64,000 nt of DNA from Bradyrhizobium sp. Ce-3. Lineage in GTDB: Bacteria; Pseudomonadota; Alphaproteobacteria; Rhizobiales; Xanthobacteraceae. The stretch covers positions 310,001 to 374,000 of the forward strand of contig NZ_BQUV01000007.1 in the NCBI RefSeq assembly GCF_022835695.1, read 5' to 3'. The position numbers were made by a program, and so were the translations under genes. Below are positions 10,285-19,354 of this stretch, piece after piece. How positions within the stretch are numbered: the stretch's first letter is position 1; each line of letters opens with the position of its first letter. The notes below the pieces were generated by a model, which did not search any database, was not told the DNA's origin, and was given only the letters and a program-made list of their open reading frames with translations.

Positions 10285-11428
10285 CCGGGAAGCTTTCGGC
10301 GTCTACGTGCACTGGCCGTTCTGCCTGTCGAAATGCCCGTATTGCGACTTCAACAGCCACGTCCGGCACGCGCCGGTCGATGAGGCGCGCTTCGTGCGCG
10401 CGTTCACCCGCGAGATCGAGACCACGGCCGCGCGGGTGCCGGGCCGCGAGGTCACCTCGATCTTCCTCGGCGGCGGCACGCCGTCGCTGATGCAGCCGCA
10501 GACCGTCGGCGCCGTGCTCGATGCGATCGGCAAGCACTGGCAGGTGGCGCGCGACGTCGAGGTCACGCTCGAGGCCAATCCGACCAGCGTCGAGGCGACG
10601 CGGTTTCGCGGCTATCGCGCGGCCGGCGTCAACCGCGTCTCGCTCGGCGTGCAGGCGCTGGACGATGCGTCGCTCAAGGCACTCGGCCGCCTGCACACTG
10701 CGCGCGAGGCGCTCGACGCAGTCGCGATCGCGCGAAGCGCATTTGACCGCTACTCGTTCGATTTGATTTATGCGCGCCCCGACCAGACGCCGCAGATGTG
10801 GGCCGATGAACTGAAGCAGGCGATCTCGGAAGCAGCCGAGCATCTGTCGCTCTATCAGCTCACCATCGAGGAAGGCACGCCGTTCTTCGGGCTGCATGCC
10901 GCCGGCAAATTGCAGACCCCGGATGAAGCGACCTCCCGCGCACTTTACGACGTGACGCAGGAGGTCTGCGCCCGCGAGGGATTGCCGGCCTACGAGATCT
11001 CCAACCACGCCCGCGCGGGCGCCGAGTGCAAGCACAACCTCGTCTACTGGCGCGGCGAGGAATATGCCGGCATCGGCCCCGGCGCGCATGGCCGGCTCGA
11101 CATCGACGGCGTCAGGCACGCGACCGCGACCGAGCGGCGCCCCGAGGCCTGGCTGTTGAACGTCGAGGAGCGCGGCCATGGCGTCGTCACCGATGACAGC
11201 CTCAACAGCGAAGAGCGCGCCGACGAATTTCTGCTGATGGGGCTGCGGCTCGCCGAGGGCATCGATCCCAGGCGCTATGCGAAGCTGTCGGGCCGCCAGC
11301 TCGATCCGCACCGGATCGCGATGCTGCGCGAGGAAGGCGCGATCGCCGTCGATGCCGACGGACGGCTGCGCGTGACCAAATCGGGCTTCCCGGTGCTCGA
11401 CGCCGTCGTCGCGGATCTCGCCGCCTAG
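10271..11428 (+). CDS. hemW: Radical SAM heme chaperone HemW
   Basis: 385-residue HemN-like radical SAM protein that binds heme and inserts it into target proteins; it lacks coproporphyrinogen oxidase activity. The iron-sulphur motif is CLSKCPYC with cysteines at 18, 22 and 25, the CxxxCxxC form, and the next residue is Asp-Phe as in HemW. Further motifs are [10 protein letters not shown] and the [10 protein letters not shown] strand. The start is TTG at 10271, overlapping rdgB by 14 bases; no ATG or GTG lies before the motif. In older annotation called HemN-like oxidase. Confidence 0.93.
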   Translation: MSHADREAFGVYVHWPFCLSKCPYCDFNSHVRHAPVDEARFVRAFTREIETTAARVPGREVTSIFLGGGTPSLMQPQTVGAVLDAIGKHWQVARDVEVTLEANPTSVEATRFRGYRAAGVNRVSLGVQALDDASLKALGRLHTAREALDAVAIARSAFDRYSFDLIYARPDQTPQMWADELKQAISEAAEHLSLYQLTIEEGTPFFGLHAAGKLQTPDEATSRALYDVTQEVCAREGLPAYEISNHARAGAECKHNLVYWRGEEYAGIGPGAHGRLDIDGVRHATATERRPEAWLLNVEERGHGVVTDDSLNSEERADEFLLMGLRLAEGIDPRRYAKLSGRQLDPHRIAMLREEGAIAVDADGRLRVTKSGFPVLDAVVADLAA

Positions 11429-11516
11429 GTCCAGGCCGCCAAAATATCGAAAACAACCCCATGCACAGTAGCTGGCGGGTGCATTAAAGCGGTTTCAGGC
11501 CGGCGCCTGACCAAAA

Positions 11517-12731
11517 TCAGGCGCCAAAACTCTTCGGCGAGCCTGCGACCGGCGTGCTGCCGCCCGACGCCACCTTCATGACCGCAAGGCCCCGCTCATT
11601 GGTGCCGTCGGAGCGGAAGCGGAACAGGCCGTCGATGCCGGCAAAGCCGGACGGGTTGGTCAGCGTCTCCGGCGCGAAGCGCTGCGCGCCCTGGGTGCGC
11701 GCCAGCGCCGCCATCAGCGCGACGGCATCATAGGCCAGCGTCGCGGTGCGCACCGGCTCGCCGCCATATTTGGTACGGTAGCGGCCGGCGAAGCTGCGGA
11801 AGCCGGACGGATCGGGCGCGGCATAGAGGCCGCCCTGCAGGACCGGGCTCGCAAACACCCGGGGATTGTCCCACAGCCCGGTGCCGAGCAGCTGGATGTT
11901 GCGCAGATTGGCGCCGGCGGCGGTCAGCGCGTCGGCGGTCGCGACCACCGAATCGCCGTCGTCGGCGATCAGCAGCGCATCGGCCTGGCCGAGCGCCTGC
12001 GCCACGGTCCGCGCAGGGGTCGCGCGATCGGCGCCGTATTTCTCGAACGCGACGACGCGGCCGTTCTTGCGGCCGACCGCCTGCTTGAACGCGGCCTCGA
12101 CCACATTGCCGTAGGCGTTATCGGGCACCATCGCGGCGAACGAGCGTTTCCCGATCCCGGCGGAATAGTCGACGATCCGGTTGACGTCGGACTCCGGCAG
12201 GAAGCTCAGCAGATAGACGCCGCGTCCGGCCACGCTGGAATCGGTGGAGAACGCGATCACCGAGGTTCCACGCGGCCGCGTCAGTTGCGCGACGGCCGGC
12301 ACGGAGCCTGCGAACAATGGTCCCAGGATGATCTCGGCGCCTTCGGACAGCGCCTGCTGGGCACCTTGCGACGCGCCCTGCGCGCTGCCGCCGTCGTCCT
12401 TGATCAAGAGCTGGATGTTCGGGTTCTGGAATTCCGCCAGCGCCATTTCGGCGGCGTTGCGCATCGACTGCGCGGCGAGCCCGGCATTGCCCGAGCCCGA
12501 CAGCGGCAGGATCAGCCCGATCTTGACCTGCCCGGTGCCGACCGCCTGCGGCTGCTGCTGCGGGCCGGCGGGACCGGCTTCCTGGTTGCCGCCGAACGGA
12601 CTGGAAAACTGACTGAGGCTCTGCTGCACGCCGGAACAGGCGGTCAGCAATGGCGCGCCCACGAGTAGGCCAAGCGCGGTCCGCCGGGTCGTGCCCGACG
12701 GCGGGGACGTACGGTGATGCGGGCCTTCCAT
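11517..12731 (-). CDS. LpoA-like lipoprotein, periplasmic-binding-protein fold
   Basis: 404-residue lipoprotein. The signal ends at a lipobox LTAC (residues 29-32), with a twin-arginine pair at 16-17 before it. The rest is a type I periplasmic binding protein (ABC amino-acid binding or LpoA C-domain fold): VKIGLILPLSGSGNAG at about 87-102, LLIKDDGGSAQGA, and later AYDAVALMAAL. Genomic context decides the role: it is divergent from rsmI-yraN, the same place as lpoA (yraM) in Enterobacteria, so it may activate a penicillin-binding protein. It lacks the N-terminal TPR half of enteric LpoA. ATG at 12729-12731. Confidence 0.8.
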   Translation of the reverse strand: MEGPHHRTSPPSGTTRRTALGLLVGAPLLTACSGVQQSLSQFSSPFGGNQEAGPAGPQQQPQAVGTGQVKIGLILPLSGSGNAGLAAQSMRNAAEMALAEFQNPNIQLLIKDDGGSAQGASQGAQQALSEGAEIILGPLFAGSVPAVAQLTRPRGTSVIAFSTDSSVAGRGVYLLSFLPESDVNRIVDYSAGIGKRSFAAMVPDNAYGNVVEAAFKQAVGRKNGRVVAFEKYGADRATPARTVAQALGQADALLIADDGDSVVATADALTAAGANLRNIQLLGTGLWDNPRVFASPVLQGGLYAAPDPSGFRSFAGRYRTKYGGEPVRTATLAYDAVALMAALARTQGAQRFAPETLTNPSGFAGIDGLFRFRSDGTNERGLAVMKVASGGSTPVAGSPKSFGA

Positions 12732-12949
12732 CGTCTCTCTTCTCTTGGCCGACCAAGATCGGCCAGGACTCCATCCACCTTCGATGAGGCGGGTGGATTT
12801 GGGCATATTGTCGGCGAATAGTTAACTAAAACAAAAGGATTATGGCCCCGCGGCGCCCTTGCCGCGGCCTCCATTTCCCTCCCTCAGGCAGCGTTCCATC
12901 ACCGCCATTTGCAGGATGTGGCGCAGGCGCCGCCATCCCGCTAGAGGCT

Positions 12950-12977
12950 ATATCCACTTCGCTCGAAAACGCTCTAG
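12950..12977. repeat. Dispersed repeat fragment (TATCCACTTCGCTCGAAAACG family)
   Basis: Sequence TATCCACTTCGCTCGAAAAC followed by GCTCT, the reverse complement of the element at about 6752-6776 and shared with 27315-27335. It lies ten bases before the rsmI ATG and could contribute promoter sequence. Confidence 0.75.
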
Positions 12978-12986
12978 ATTGGCATT

Positions 12987-13940
12987 ATGCGCGCAAAAGC
13001 CAGTTCCCTCCACCATTCGGATGCCACGACGGGCGCTGTAGCCAGAACCTTTTCGATCGGCGGCCAGCAGCTGGCCGCGCCAAAGGCGAGGCCCGGGCTG
13101 CATCTGGTCGCGACCCCGATCGGAAATCTCGCCGACATCACCCTGCGCGCGCTGGAGACGCTGGCCGGTGTCGACGTCATCGCCTGCGAGGACACCAGGA
13201 TTACGCGTCGGCTGACCGAGCGTTACGCGATCACCGCTGACCTCGCGCTCTACCATGAGCACAACGCGGTCCAGGCCCGGCCCAAGATCCTCGAGCGGCT
13301 GGCACAGGGCGCCGCGATCGCGCTGGTGTCCGACGCCGGCACGCCGCTGATCTCCGATCCCGGCTTCAAGCTGGTGCGCGAGGTCTGCGCCGCCGGACAT
13401 GCCGTGATCGCGGTGCCCGGGCCATCGTCGGTGCTGACAGCACTGTCGGTGGCGGCACTGCCGACCGACCGGTTCTTCTTCGAGGGCTTCCTGCCGGCCA
13501 AGGAACACGCGCGCCGCGCACGGCTCAATGAACTGGCCCGGATCGATGCGACGCTGGTGATGTTCGAATCCGGCAATCGCGTGCAGGATACGCTGCGCGA
13601 TCTCGCCGCGGTCATGGCCGGGCGCGATGCGGCGATCTGCCGCGAGCTGACCAAGCTGCACGAGGAGGTCAAGCGCGCGCCGGTCGCCGAGCTTGCAGCA
13701 GCCGCGGACGCGCTGGAGACGCGCGGCGAGTTCGTGCTCGTGATCGGACCGCCGGCCGACGACGCCGGGGTGATGGATGAGCACTCGCTCGACGATCTCC
13801 TGCGCGCGCAACTCGCCCGCGGCAGCGTCAAGGATGCGGTGGCCCACGCGGTCGAGCTGTCCGGCCGGCCGCGCCGCGAGGTCTACGCCCGCGCGCTCGA
13901 GCTCGCGAAAACCATCGGGGACCGCGATGGCGAAGACTGA
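12987..13940 (+). CDS. rsmI: 16S rRNA (cytidine-1402-2'-O)-methyltransferase RsmI
   Basis: 317-residue tetrapyrrole-methylase-fold enzyme that 2'-O-methylates C1402 in the ribosomal P-site. Visible: [60 protein letters not shown] and [11 protein letters not shown]-like C-terminal [11 protein letters not shown]. About 40 residues precede the usual N-terminus, so a later start is possible, but ATG 12987 is the first good one. Overlaps yraN by 14 bases. Confidence 0.95.
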   Translation: MRAKASSLHHSDATTGAVARTFSIGGQQLAAPKARPGLHLVATPIGNLADITLRALETLAGVDVIACEDTRITRRLTERYAITADLALYHEHNAVQARPKILERLAQGAAIALVSDAGTPLISDPGFKLVREVCAAGHAVIAVPGPSSVLTALSVAALPTDRFFFEGFLPAKEHARRARLNELARIDATLVMFESGNRVQDTLRDLAAVMAGRDAAICRELTKLHEEVKRAPVAELAAAADALETRGEFVLVIGPPADDAGVMDEHSLDDLLRAQLARGSVKDAVAHAVELSGRPRREVYARALELAKTIGDRDGED

Positions 13941-14310
13941 CGGCGCCGCGCCCGAACGGGTCGCCGCGTTCCGCACCGGCATCTCGGCCGAAAGCCGCGC
14001 CGCGGCGCTATTGATCGCCAAGGGCTATCGCATCCTGGCACGGCGCTTCCGCACCCCCTATGGCGAGATCGATCTGGTGGCGCGCCGGCGCAACCTCGTC
14101 GCCTTCGTCGAGGTCAAGGCCCGTGCCAGCCTCGATGAGGCCGCCTATGCGGTGACGCCGCGCCAGCAGCAGCGCATCGTCAATGCCGCCCAGGCCTGGC
14201 TGATGGCGCATCCCGAACATGCCGAATTTGACCTCAGATTCGACGCCGTGCTGATTGCGCCGAAGAGCCTGCCGCGCCATCTGTTAGCGGCATTCGACGC
14301 CAGCCCTTAA
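13927..14310 (+). CDS. yraN: YraN family endonuclease-like protein (UPF0102)
   Basis: 127-residue restriction-endonuclease-fold protein of unproven role. The signature is visible: [38 protein letters not shown] (E, D and ExK of the PD-(D/E)xK core). ATG at 13927, inside the end of rsmI, the conserved rsmI-yraN coupling. Followed after 33 bases by gshB. Confidence 0.92.
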   Translation: MAKTDGAAPERVAAFRTGISAESRAAALLIAKGYRILARRFRTPYGEIDLVARRRNLVAFVEVKARASLDEAAYAVTPRQQQRIVNAAQAWLMAHPEHAEFDLRFDAVLIAPKSLPRHLLAAFDASP

Positions 14311-14343
14311 AGTCACGACCCTCAGACCTCGCGGGACACGCCC

Positions 14344-15291
14344 ATGAAATTGAACGTCGCCGTCCAGATGGATCCTATCGCGCGCATCAACATCCGCGGC
14401 GATTCCACCTTTGCGCTGCTGCTCGAGGCGCAGAAGCGCGGCCACAGCCTGTCCTACTACACGCCCGACAAACTGTCGCTGCGCGGCGAGGAGCTCGTGG
14501 CGCCGGTGCAGCTGCTCACCGTGCGCGACGAGGTCGGCAATCACTTCACGCTGGGCGAGCCGAAGCGCGAGCCGCTCAACGGCTTCGACGTCGTCTTGCT
14601 GCGGCAGGACCCGCCGTTCGACCTCGCCTACATCACCTCGACCCATTTCCTCGAGCGCATCCATCCGAAGACCCTGGTCGTCAACGACCCGGCCAGCGTG
14701 CGCAACGCGCCGGAAAAGCTGTTCGTGATGAATTTCCCGCAGCTGATGCCGCCGACCCTGATCTCGCGCGACCTCGACGAGATCAACGCCTTCCGCGACC
14801 AGCATGGCGCCGTCGTCATGAAGCCGTTGCACGGCCATGGCGGCGCCGCGGTGTTCCGCGTGATGCCGCAGGACATGAACTTCGGCTCGCTGTTCGACAT
14901 GTTCTCGGTCACCTTCAAGGAGCCCTGGGTGATCCAGCGCTTCCTTCCCGAGGTGAAGCACGGCGACAAGCGCATCATCCTGGTCGACGGCGAATTCGCC
15001 GGTGCCGTCAACCGCGTGCCGGCGGCCGACGACCTGCGCTCCAACATGGTGCGCGGCGGCGCGGCCAAGGCGACCGAGCTCTCGGATCGCGAGCGCGAAA
15101 TCTGCGCCACGCTTGGACCTGCGCTGCGCGAGCGCGGCCTGCTGTTCGTCGGCATCGACGTGATCGACGGCAATCTGACCGAGATCAACGTCACCTCGCC
15201 GACCGGCATCCGCGCCATTCAGCGGCTCAACGGTCCCGACGTCGCGGCGATGATCTGGGATACCATCGAGACAAAGCGCGCCGCGAAATAA
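14344..15291 (+). CDS. gshB: Glutathione synthase
   Basis: 315-residue ATP-grasp ligase joining gamma-glutamylcysteine to glycine, the last step of glutathione synthesis. Visible blocks: [17 protein letters not shown] at the start, [30 protein letters not shown] (glycine-rich loop), [16 protein letters not shown] and the C-terminal [18 protein letters not shown] at 14344. Co-directional with rsmI-yraN, an order common in rhizobia. Confidence 0.98.
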   Translation: MKLNVAVQMDPIARINIRGDSTFALLLEAQKRGHSLSYYTPDKLSLRGEELVAPVQLLTVRDEVGNHFTLGEPKREPLNGFDVVLLRQDPPFDLAYITSTHFLERIHPKTLVVNDPASVRNAPEKLFVMNFPQLMPPTLISRDLDEINAFRDQHGAVVMKPLHGHGGAAVFRVMPQDMNFGSLFDMFSVTFKEPWVIQRFLPEVKHGDKRIILVDGEFAGAVNRVPAADDLRSNMVRGGAAKATELSDREREICATLGPALRERGLLFVGIDVIDGNLTEINVTSPTGIRAIQRLNGPDVAAMIWDTIETKRAAK

Positions 15292-15330
15292 TCCTCCCTT
15301 GTGCGCCGCACTTGCTGGCTGAAATTTAGA

Positions 15331-15430
15331 AGCATGATCCGGAAAAGTGCGAAGCGGTTTTCCGAGAAAGATCATGCTCAAACAAAGAGCTAAAGCGCGC
15401 TGACGATCTAATCGGACCTCATCGCGCTTG
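15331..15430. repeat. Dispersed palindromic repeat (GCATGATCCGGAAAAG family)
   Basis: GCATGATCCGGAAAAGTGCG with reverse copy TTTTCCGAGAAAGATCATGC, then AAGCGCGCTGACGA and TCATCGCGCTT. The same arrangement as at 6654. It follows gshB within 40 bases. Confidence 0.85.
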
Positions 15431-15578
15431 AGCGCGTGGGCGCGCGTGCGTTCGCCTTATTCTACTTGCCAGCTTGCGCGGGCGAGGGCAGCATTCTGTT
15501 GCCTGCGTCAGGTCAAGCGGCGGGTCAACGCGCGGGCAACAACGCGAAAATCTCATAAAAAATGTGGAGGAAGACGTT

Positions 15579-16550
15579 ATGACGCTCGATGTTTCACGAC
15601 GATCCTTGCTCGCGCTCGGTGCCGGTCTCGGCGCCAGCACTCTGCTCGGCAGCACCGCACAGGCGCGCGCACCGAAGCTCGGCACGCAGACACCCTACTG
15701 GCACCGCTTCGAGCTCGGCGACGCCGAAGTGACCGTCGTATCCGACGGCCCGCTTCCGCTCGGCGATCCCTCCGGCACCTTCACCGGCGTGCCGAAGGAA
15801 GAGGTGAAGAAGATGCTCTCCGACAACTTCCTCTCGCCCGACAATGTCGTGCTCGAGCAGAACTCGCCGATCGTCAACATGGGCGACAAGCTGATCCTGT
15901 TCGATACCGGCATGGGCACGTCGCAACTGTTCGGCAAGACCACCGGCCGGCAGCAGAAGAGCATGATGGAGGCCGGCATCAAGCCGGCGGACATCGACGC
16001 CGTCGTGCTGTCGCACGCACACATCGATCATATCGGCGGCATTGTCGGCGCCGACGACAAGCCGCTGTTCCCGAATGCGCAATACTACATCGCGCAAAGC
16101 GATCTCGAGTTCTGGACCGACGAAGGCAAGATGGGCAGCGGGCTGAAGGATTTCATCGTGCACGCCCGCAAGAACCTGCTGCCGGTGCGCGACCGCATCG
16201 TGTTCTTCAAGGACGGCCAGGAATTCCTGCCCGGCGTGACGGCGATCGCAGCACCCGGCCACACCGTGGGTCACTCGATCTTCATGGTGAGCTCGGGCGG
16301 CAAGTCCTTTGCCTTCCTCGGCGATCTCTCGCATCACGCGGTGCTGCTGCTGGAGCGGCCGCGGATGGAGTTCTCCTACGACACCGATCCGAAGCAGGCG
16401 GCGGCGTCGCGGGTCAAGCTCTTGGAGATGCTGGCGGCGAACAAGACGGCGGTGATGTCCTATCACTTTGCCTGGCCGGGATACGGCCACGTCGCCAAGG
16501 CCGGCGAGGGCTTTCATTACTATCCCGAGCCGATGCAGATGACGCTGTAA
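15579..16550 (+). CDS. Exported metallo-beta-lactamase-fold hydrolase
   Basis: 323-residue zinc hydrolase of unknown substrate. A Tat-like leader opens it: VSRRSLLALGAGLGASTLLG with an AQARA cleavage region. The metal motif is SHAHIDHIGG (HxHxDH); LFDTGMGTS and a second metal Asp in FLGDLSHH, with the last His in YHFAWPGYGH, complete the site. The ATG at 15579 is preceded by GGAGGAAG. The layout matches the quorum-quenching lactonase/SoxH-like MBL group, so a lactonase or esterase role is possible but not shown. Reads alone. Confidence 0.9.
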   Translation: MTLDVSRRSLLALGAGLGASTLLGSTAQARAPKLGTQTPYWHRFELGDAEVTVVSDGPLPLGDPSGTFTGVPKEEVKKMLSDNFLSPDNVVLEQNSPIVNMGDKLILFDTGMGTSQLFGKTTGRQQKSMMEAGIKPADIDAVVLSHAHIDHIGGIVGADDKPLFPNAQYYIAQSDLEFWTDEGKMGSGLKDFIVHARKNLLPVRDRIVFFKDGQEFLPGVTAIAAPGHTVGHSIFMVSSGGKSFAFLGDLSHHAVLLLERPRMEFSYDTDPKQAAASRVKLLEMLAANKTAVMSYHFAWPGYGHVAKAGEGFHYYPEPMQMTL

Positions 16551-16582
16551 CGGCCTGAGCTTCGGGGGCGGCACCGGTCGCC

Positions 16583-16612
16583 GCCGACCATCCGTACTTC
16601 AAGATGGTCGGC
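16583..16612 (+). terminator. Hairpin after the metallo-hydrolase gene
   Basis: Perfect 10-base arms GCCGACCATC (16583-16592) and GATGGTCGGC (16603-16612) with a 10-base loop, 33 bases past the stop. There is no T-run, so factor-independent termination is unlikely to be strong. It also marks the border with the lower-GC patch. Confidence 0.55.
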
Positions 16613-16690
16613 TTAAAGCGGCGGCCGCCGCCGAGGTCACAGCAGCAGCGTGTGCTAGACGGAATGGTCGACGTCACTCGGGGAGTAGTC

Positions 16691-17026
16691 GTGACGACGT
16701 ATATTCGCGCCGAGATTACGAGATGGGTCAGTGACGATTTTCCAGGATTTGTGGAATGCCGGTTCGCCGATAGGTTTGGTAGAGAATGGTTGGTAGTCGA
16801 GAAGGCGCCGCTTCTTACTGATGAAGAACTACGGTCTGACAGCCGATTTCCTCAGCCGGTTCTTATTGCGTGCGAGGTCGTTGCAAGACGCCAAGATGAT
16901 GCTGGACGCGAAATCACCGACATCACCACTGAGACCCCGTGGGCTATAGAAGCCACAGATGGAACGACAAGCTTCCAACTGTTCGCTGAACAGCTACAAT
17001 CTGATCGGACTACCGCTCCGAAATGA
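16691..17026 (+). CDS. Small hypothetical protein, accessory patch
   Basis: I do not recognise it as a named family. The 111-residue product begins (M)TTYIRAEITRWVSDDFPGF and reads as a compact acidic protein (FADRFGREWLVVEKAPLL, FPQPVLIACEVV, TPWAIEATDGTTSFQLF). Proteins of similar wording occur singly in many soil bacteria without known function. GTG at 16691 is preceded by GGGGAG; ATG at 16664 would add nine residues. Its base composition is visibly lower in GC and its codon use is less biased than the neighbours, which suggests recent gain. No signal peptide or membrane segment. Confidence 0.65.
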   Translation: MTTYIRAEITRWVSDDFPGFVECRFADRFGREWLVVEKAPLLTDEELRSDSRFPQPVLIACEVVARRQDDAGREITDITTETPWAIEATDGTTSFQLFAEQLQSDRTTAPK

Positions 17027-17069
17027 AGCGGACACCAATTGTCCGCCTTTGGCTCGATAAGCTTGCCGC

Positions 17070-17287
17070 ATGGGAACCCTGATACTCGAAGACCACTCCG
17101 TGGAATACCAATGGGCGAGCGATGTCGCCTTCGACGGCATTCGCCTGGAAGTCTTTTCGGGTGACGGGAATACGCTTTTTGATCTCAGTGTGCCCGATGA
17201 GGGTCCGATCACCATCAACACCTTCGGCAAAAGGTTCCCGCAACCCTAATCGAAGCAGCAATCGAGGTCGTGCGCCGCTCCAGATAG
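17070..17287 (+). pseudogene. Small hypothetical gene with a -1 frameshift in an A-run
   Basis: ATG at 17070 opens 59 codons to TAA 17247 (begins MGTLILEDHSVEYQW). At the A4 tract 17229-17232 the coding sense moves to the -1 frame: from there the other frame reads KVPATLIEAAIEVVRRSR and stops at TAG 17285-17287, giving a continuous 72-residue product with a natural-looking amphipathic C-terminal helix. The two frames together look like one gene. One missing A (mutation or sequencing error) or slippage on the A-run would explain it. Function unknown; it follows the 111-codon gene and shares its lower GC. Confidence 0.6.
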
Positions 17288-17593
17288 CGGTAAGCGTCGC
17301 AAGGGCGGTCTCACTTGAAACGAGGTTGTTCGTTATTCAGCAGCGCGGCGCCGCGGCCGGCTGGTGTATCGGACACGACGATGGACGAGCATTGTTGCGA
17401 TCCCGAGGGATTTGGGTCCCTTGGTCCCCGGCCACACGATTGCGCCTCCGTTCGCGCGTGCGTGCTACGTGGGGGATCACCTAGATCGCCGTTGCCGACA
17501 CGTTCCTTTTGCCATCGGCCGCACTGTGCCGTTGGCCGTCGCGCGGTTATCCAAGATAAGCAACAGGGTCAAGGACGGCGCGGCGCCCCGGAT
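17288..17593. other. Intergenic stretch, no supported gene
   Basis: Open frames here (such as 17364-17603 plus) have no family-like sequence and irregular codon use, so I leave them uncalled. The stretch ends at the LexA-type site before comM. It may be decayed sequence tied to the accessory patch. Confidence 0.5.
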
Positions 17594-17608
17594 GTTCTCT
17601 TAATGTTC
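17594..17608 (+). promoter_or_regulatory. LexA operator (GTTC-N7-GTTC) upstream of comM
   Basis: GTTC at 17594-17597, seven bases, GTTC at 17605-17608, followed by TTGC. This direct repeat is the alphaproteobacterial LexA (SOS) operator. It lies 52 bases before the comM start and no other gene is near, so comM is probably SOS-controlled. The match is exact for the eight defined bases; regulation is inferred. Confidence 0.7.
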
Positions 17609-17660
17609 TTGCGCTAGACGGCCCGCTCCGCTACCTTCGATTGCGGAAGACAGGGGCAGC

Positions 17661-19211
17661 ATGGTCCAGCGCGTTTCTACCGTCGCATTCGAGGGGATCG
17701 AGGCCCGCGCGGTCGACGTGCAGGTCCAGGTCGCGCCGGGACTGCCGGCATTCGCGATCGTCGGCCTGCCCGACAAGGCGGTGTCGGAGGCGCGCGAGCG
17801 GGTGCGCTCGGCGCTGATCGCCTCAGGCCTCGCGCTTCCCGCCCGCCGCATCACCGTCAACCTCGCGCCGGCGGACCTGCCCAAGGAAGGCAGCCATTAC
17901 GACCTGCCGATCGCACTCGGCCTCATGGCGGCGATCGGGGCGATCCCGCCGGATGCGCTGAGCGGCTTCACCGTGCTCGGCGAGCTCGGGCTCGACGGCT
18001 CGATCGCAGCCGTCGCCGGTGTGCTGCCCGCCGCGATCGGCGCCAATTCCCGCGACGAGGGACTGATCTGTCCGGCCGCCTGCGGCTCTGAAGCCGCCTG
18101 GGCGAGCCCCGACATCCAGATCATCGCCGCGCACTCGCTGATCCAGATCGCCAATCACTTCAAGGGCACGCAGCTGCTGTCGCGGCCGCAGCCGAAGGTG
18201 CAAGACCAGAATGAGGCGCGCGAGGAAGCGCTGCTCGACCTGCGCGACATCAAGGGCCAGGAGAGCGCCAAGCGCGCGCTCGAGATCGCGGCCGCCGGCG
18301 GGCATCATCTGCTGATGATCGGCTCGCCCGGCGCCGGCAAGTCGATGCTGGCGGCGCGGCTGCCCTCGATCCTGCCGCCGCTGTCGCCGTCGGAGCTGCT
18401 CGAAGTCTCGATGATCGCCTCGGTCGCCGGCGAGATCCGCGACGGCGCCCTGACCGCGCGGCGCCCGTTCCGCAGCCCGCATCATTCCGCCAGCATGGCG
18501 GCGCTGACCGGCGGCGGCATGCGCGCCAAGCCGGGCGAGATTTCGCTCGCGCATCAGGGCGTGCTGTTCCTCGACGAACTGCCGGAGTTCGATCCGCGCG
18601 TGCTGGATTCGCTGCGCCAGCCGCTGGAGAACGGCGAGGTGTCGGTGAGCCGGGCCAACCACCGCGTCACCTATCCGGCGCGCTTCATGCTGGTTGCGGC
18701 GATGAACCCGTGCCGCTGCGGCCACGCCTATGAGCCGGGCTATTCCTGCAAGCGCGGCCGGCTCGACCGCTGCACCGCCGACTACCAAATGCGGATCTCC
18801 GGCCCGCTGATGGATCGCATTGATCTGCGGATCGAGGTGCCGGCCGTCACCGCGGCGGACCTGATCCTGCCGCCGCCGGCCGAGGGCTCGGCCGAGGTCG
18901 CCGCCCGCGTCGCGGCGGCGCGCGACATCCAGCTCGCGCGCTATGCGGCGGCTGGCATGCCGCAGGTCCGCACCAATGCCGAAGCGCCGAGTTCGCTGCT
19001 CGAAACCATCGCGCAGCCCGACGCGCAGGGGCAGAAGCTGCTGCGCGAAGCCGCCGACACCATGCGCCTCACGGCGCGCGGCTATCACCGCGTGCTGCGG
19101 GTGGCGCGGACGCTCGCCGATCTCGACGGCACTGATACGATCGGCCGGCTGCACCTCGCCGAAGCGCTGTCCTATCGTGCATTGGCCGACGATCTGCGCC
19201 GCGCGGCGTGA
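17661..19211 (+). CDS. comM: YifB/ComM family magnesium-chelatase-like AAA ATPase
   Basis: 516-residue hexameric AAA+ ATPase; ComM is a branch-migration helicase that helps integrate incoming single-stranded DNA. An N-terminal Lon-like ChlI domain holds GLPDKAVSEARERVRSAL. Walker A is GSPGAGKS at 221-228 and Walker B VLFLDE at 301-306. A cysteine cluster NPCRCGHAYEPGYSC follows, then the Mg-chelatase C-terminal helical domain. ATG at 17661. The exact LexA operator just upstream suggests DNA-damage induction. Single gene unit. Confidence 0.95.
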   Translation: MVQRVSTVAFEGIEARAVDVQVQVAPGLPAFAIVGLPDKAVSEARERVRSALIASGLALPARRITVNLAPADLPKEGSHYDLPIALGLMAAIGAIPPDALSGFTVLGELGLDGSIAAVAGVLPAAIGANSRDEGLICPAACGSEAAWASPDIQIIAAHSLIQIANHFKGTQLLSRPQPKVQDQNEAREEALLDLRDIKGQESAKRALEIAAAGGHHLLMIGSPGAGKSMLAARLPSILPPLSPSELLEVSMIASVAGEIRDGALTARRPFRSPHHSASMAALTGGGMRAKPGEISLAHQGVLFLDELPEFDPRVLDSLRQPLENGEVSVSRANHRVTYPARFMLVAAMNPCRCGHAYEPGYSCKRGRLDRCTADYQMRISGPLMDRIDLRIEVPAVTAADLILPPPAEGSAEVAARVAAARDIQLARYAAAGMPQVRTNAEAPSSLLETIAQPDAQGQKLLREAADTMRLTARGYHRVLRVARTLADLDGTDTIGRLHLAEALSYRALADDLRRAA

Positions 19212-19354
19212 TGAAAACCGGCGCCCTGGCCCGATTCCCTGCCCCGATTTATGGCGCAATGCCTCGCGTCAACGTGACGGTAACCACTCTCATTTACGCT
19301 CTGCAAACCATAAGCACCGCGATCCGCGGGACGCTTGGGTGAGCGAGTTGTGTC

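Noticed and set aside
17315-17617. Overlapping 80-100 codon frames between the frameshifted gene and comM
   Set aside because: No coding character, mutually overlapping, and they run over the LexA site.
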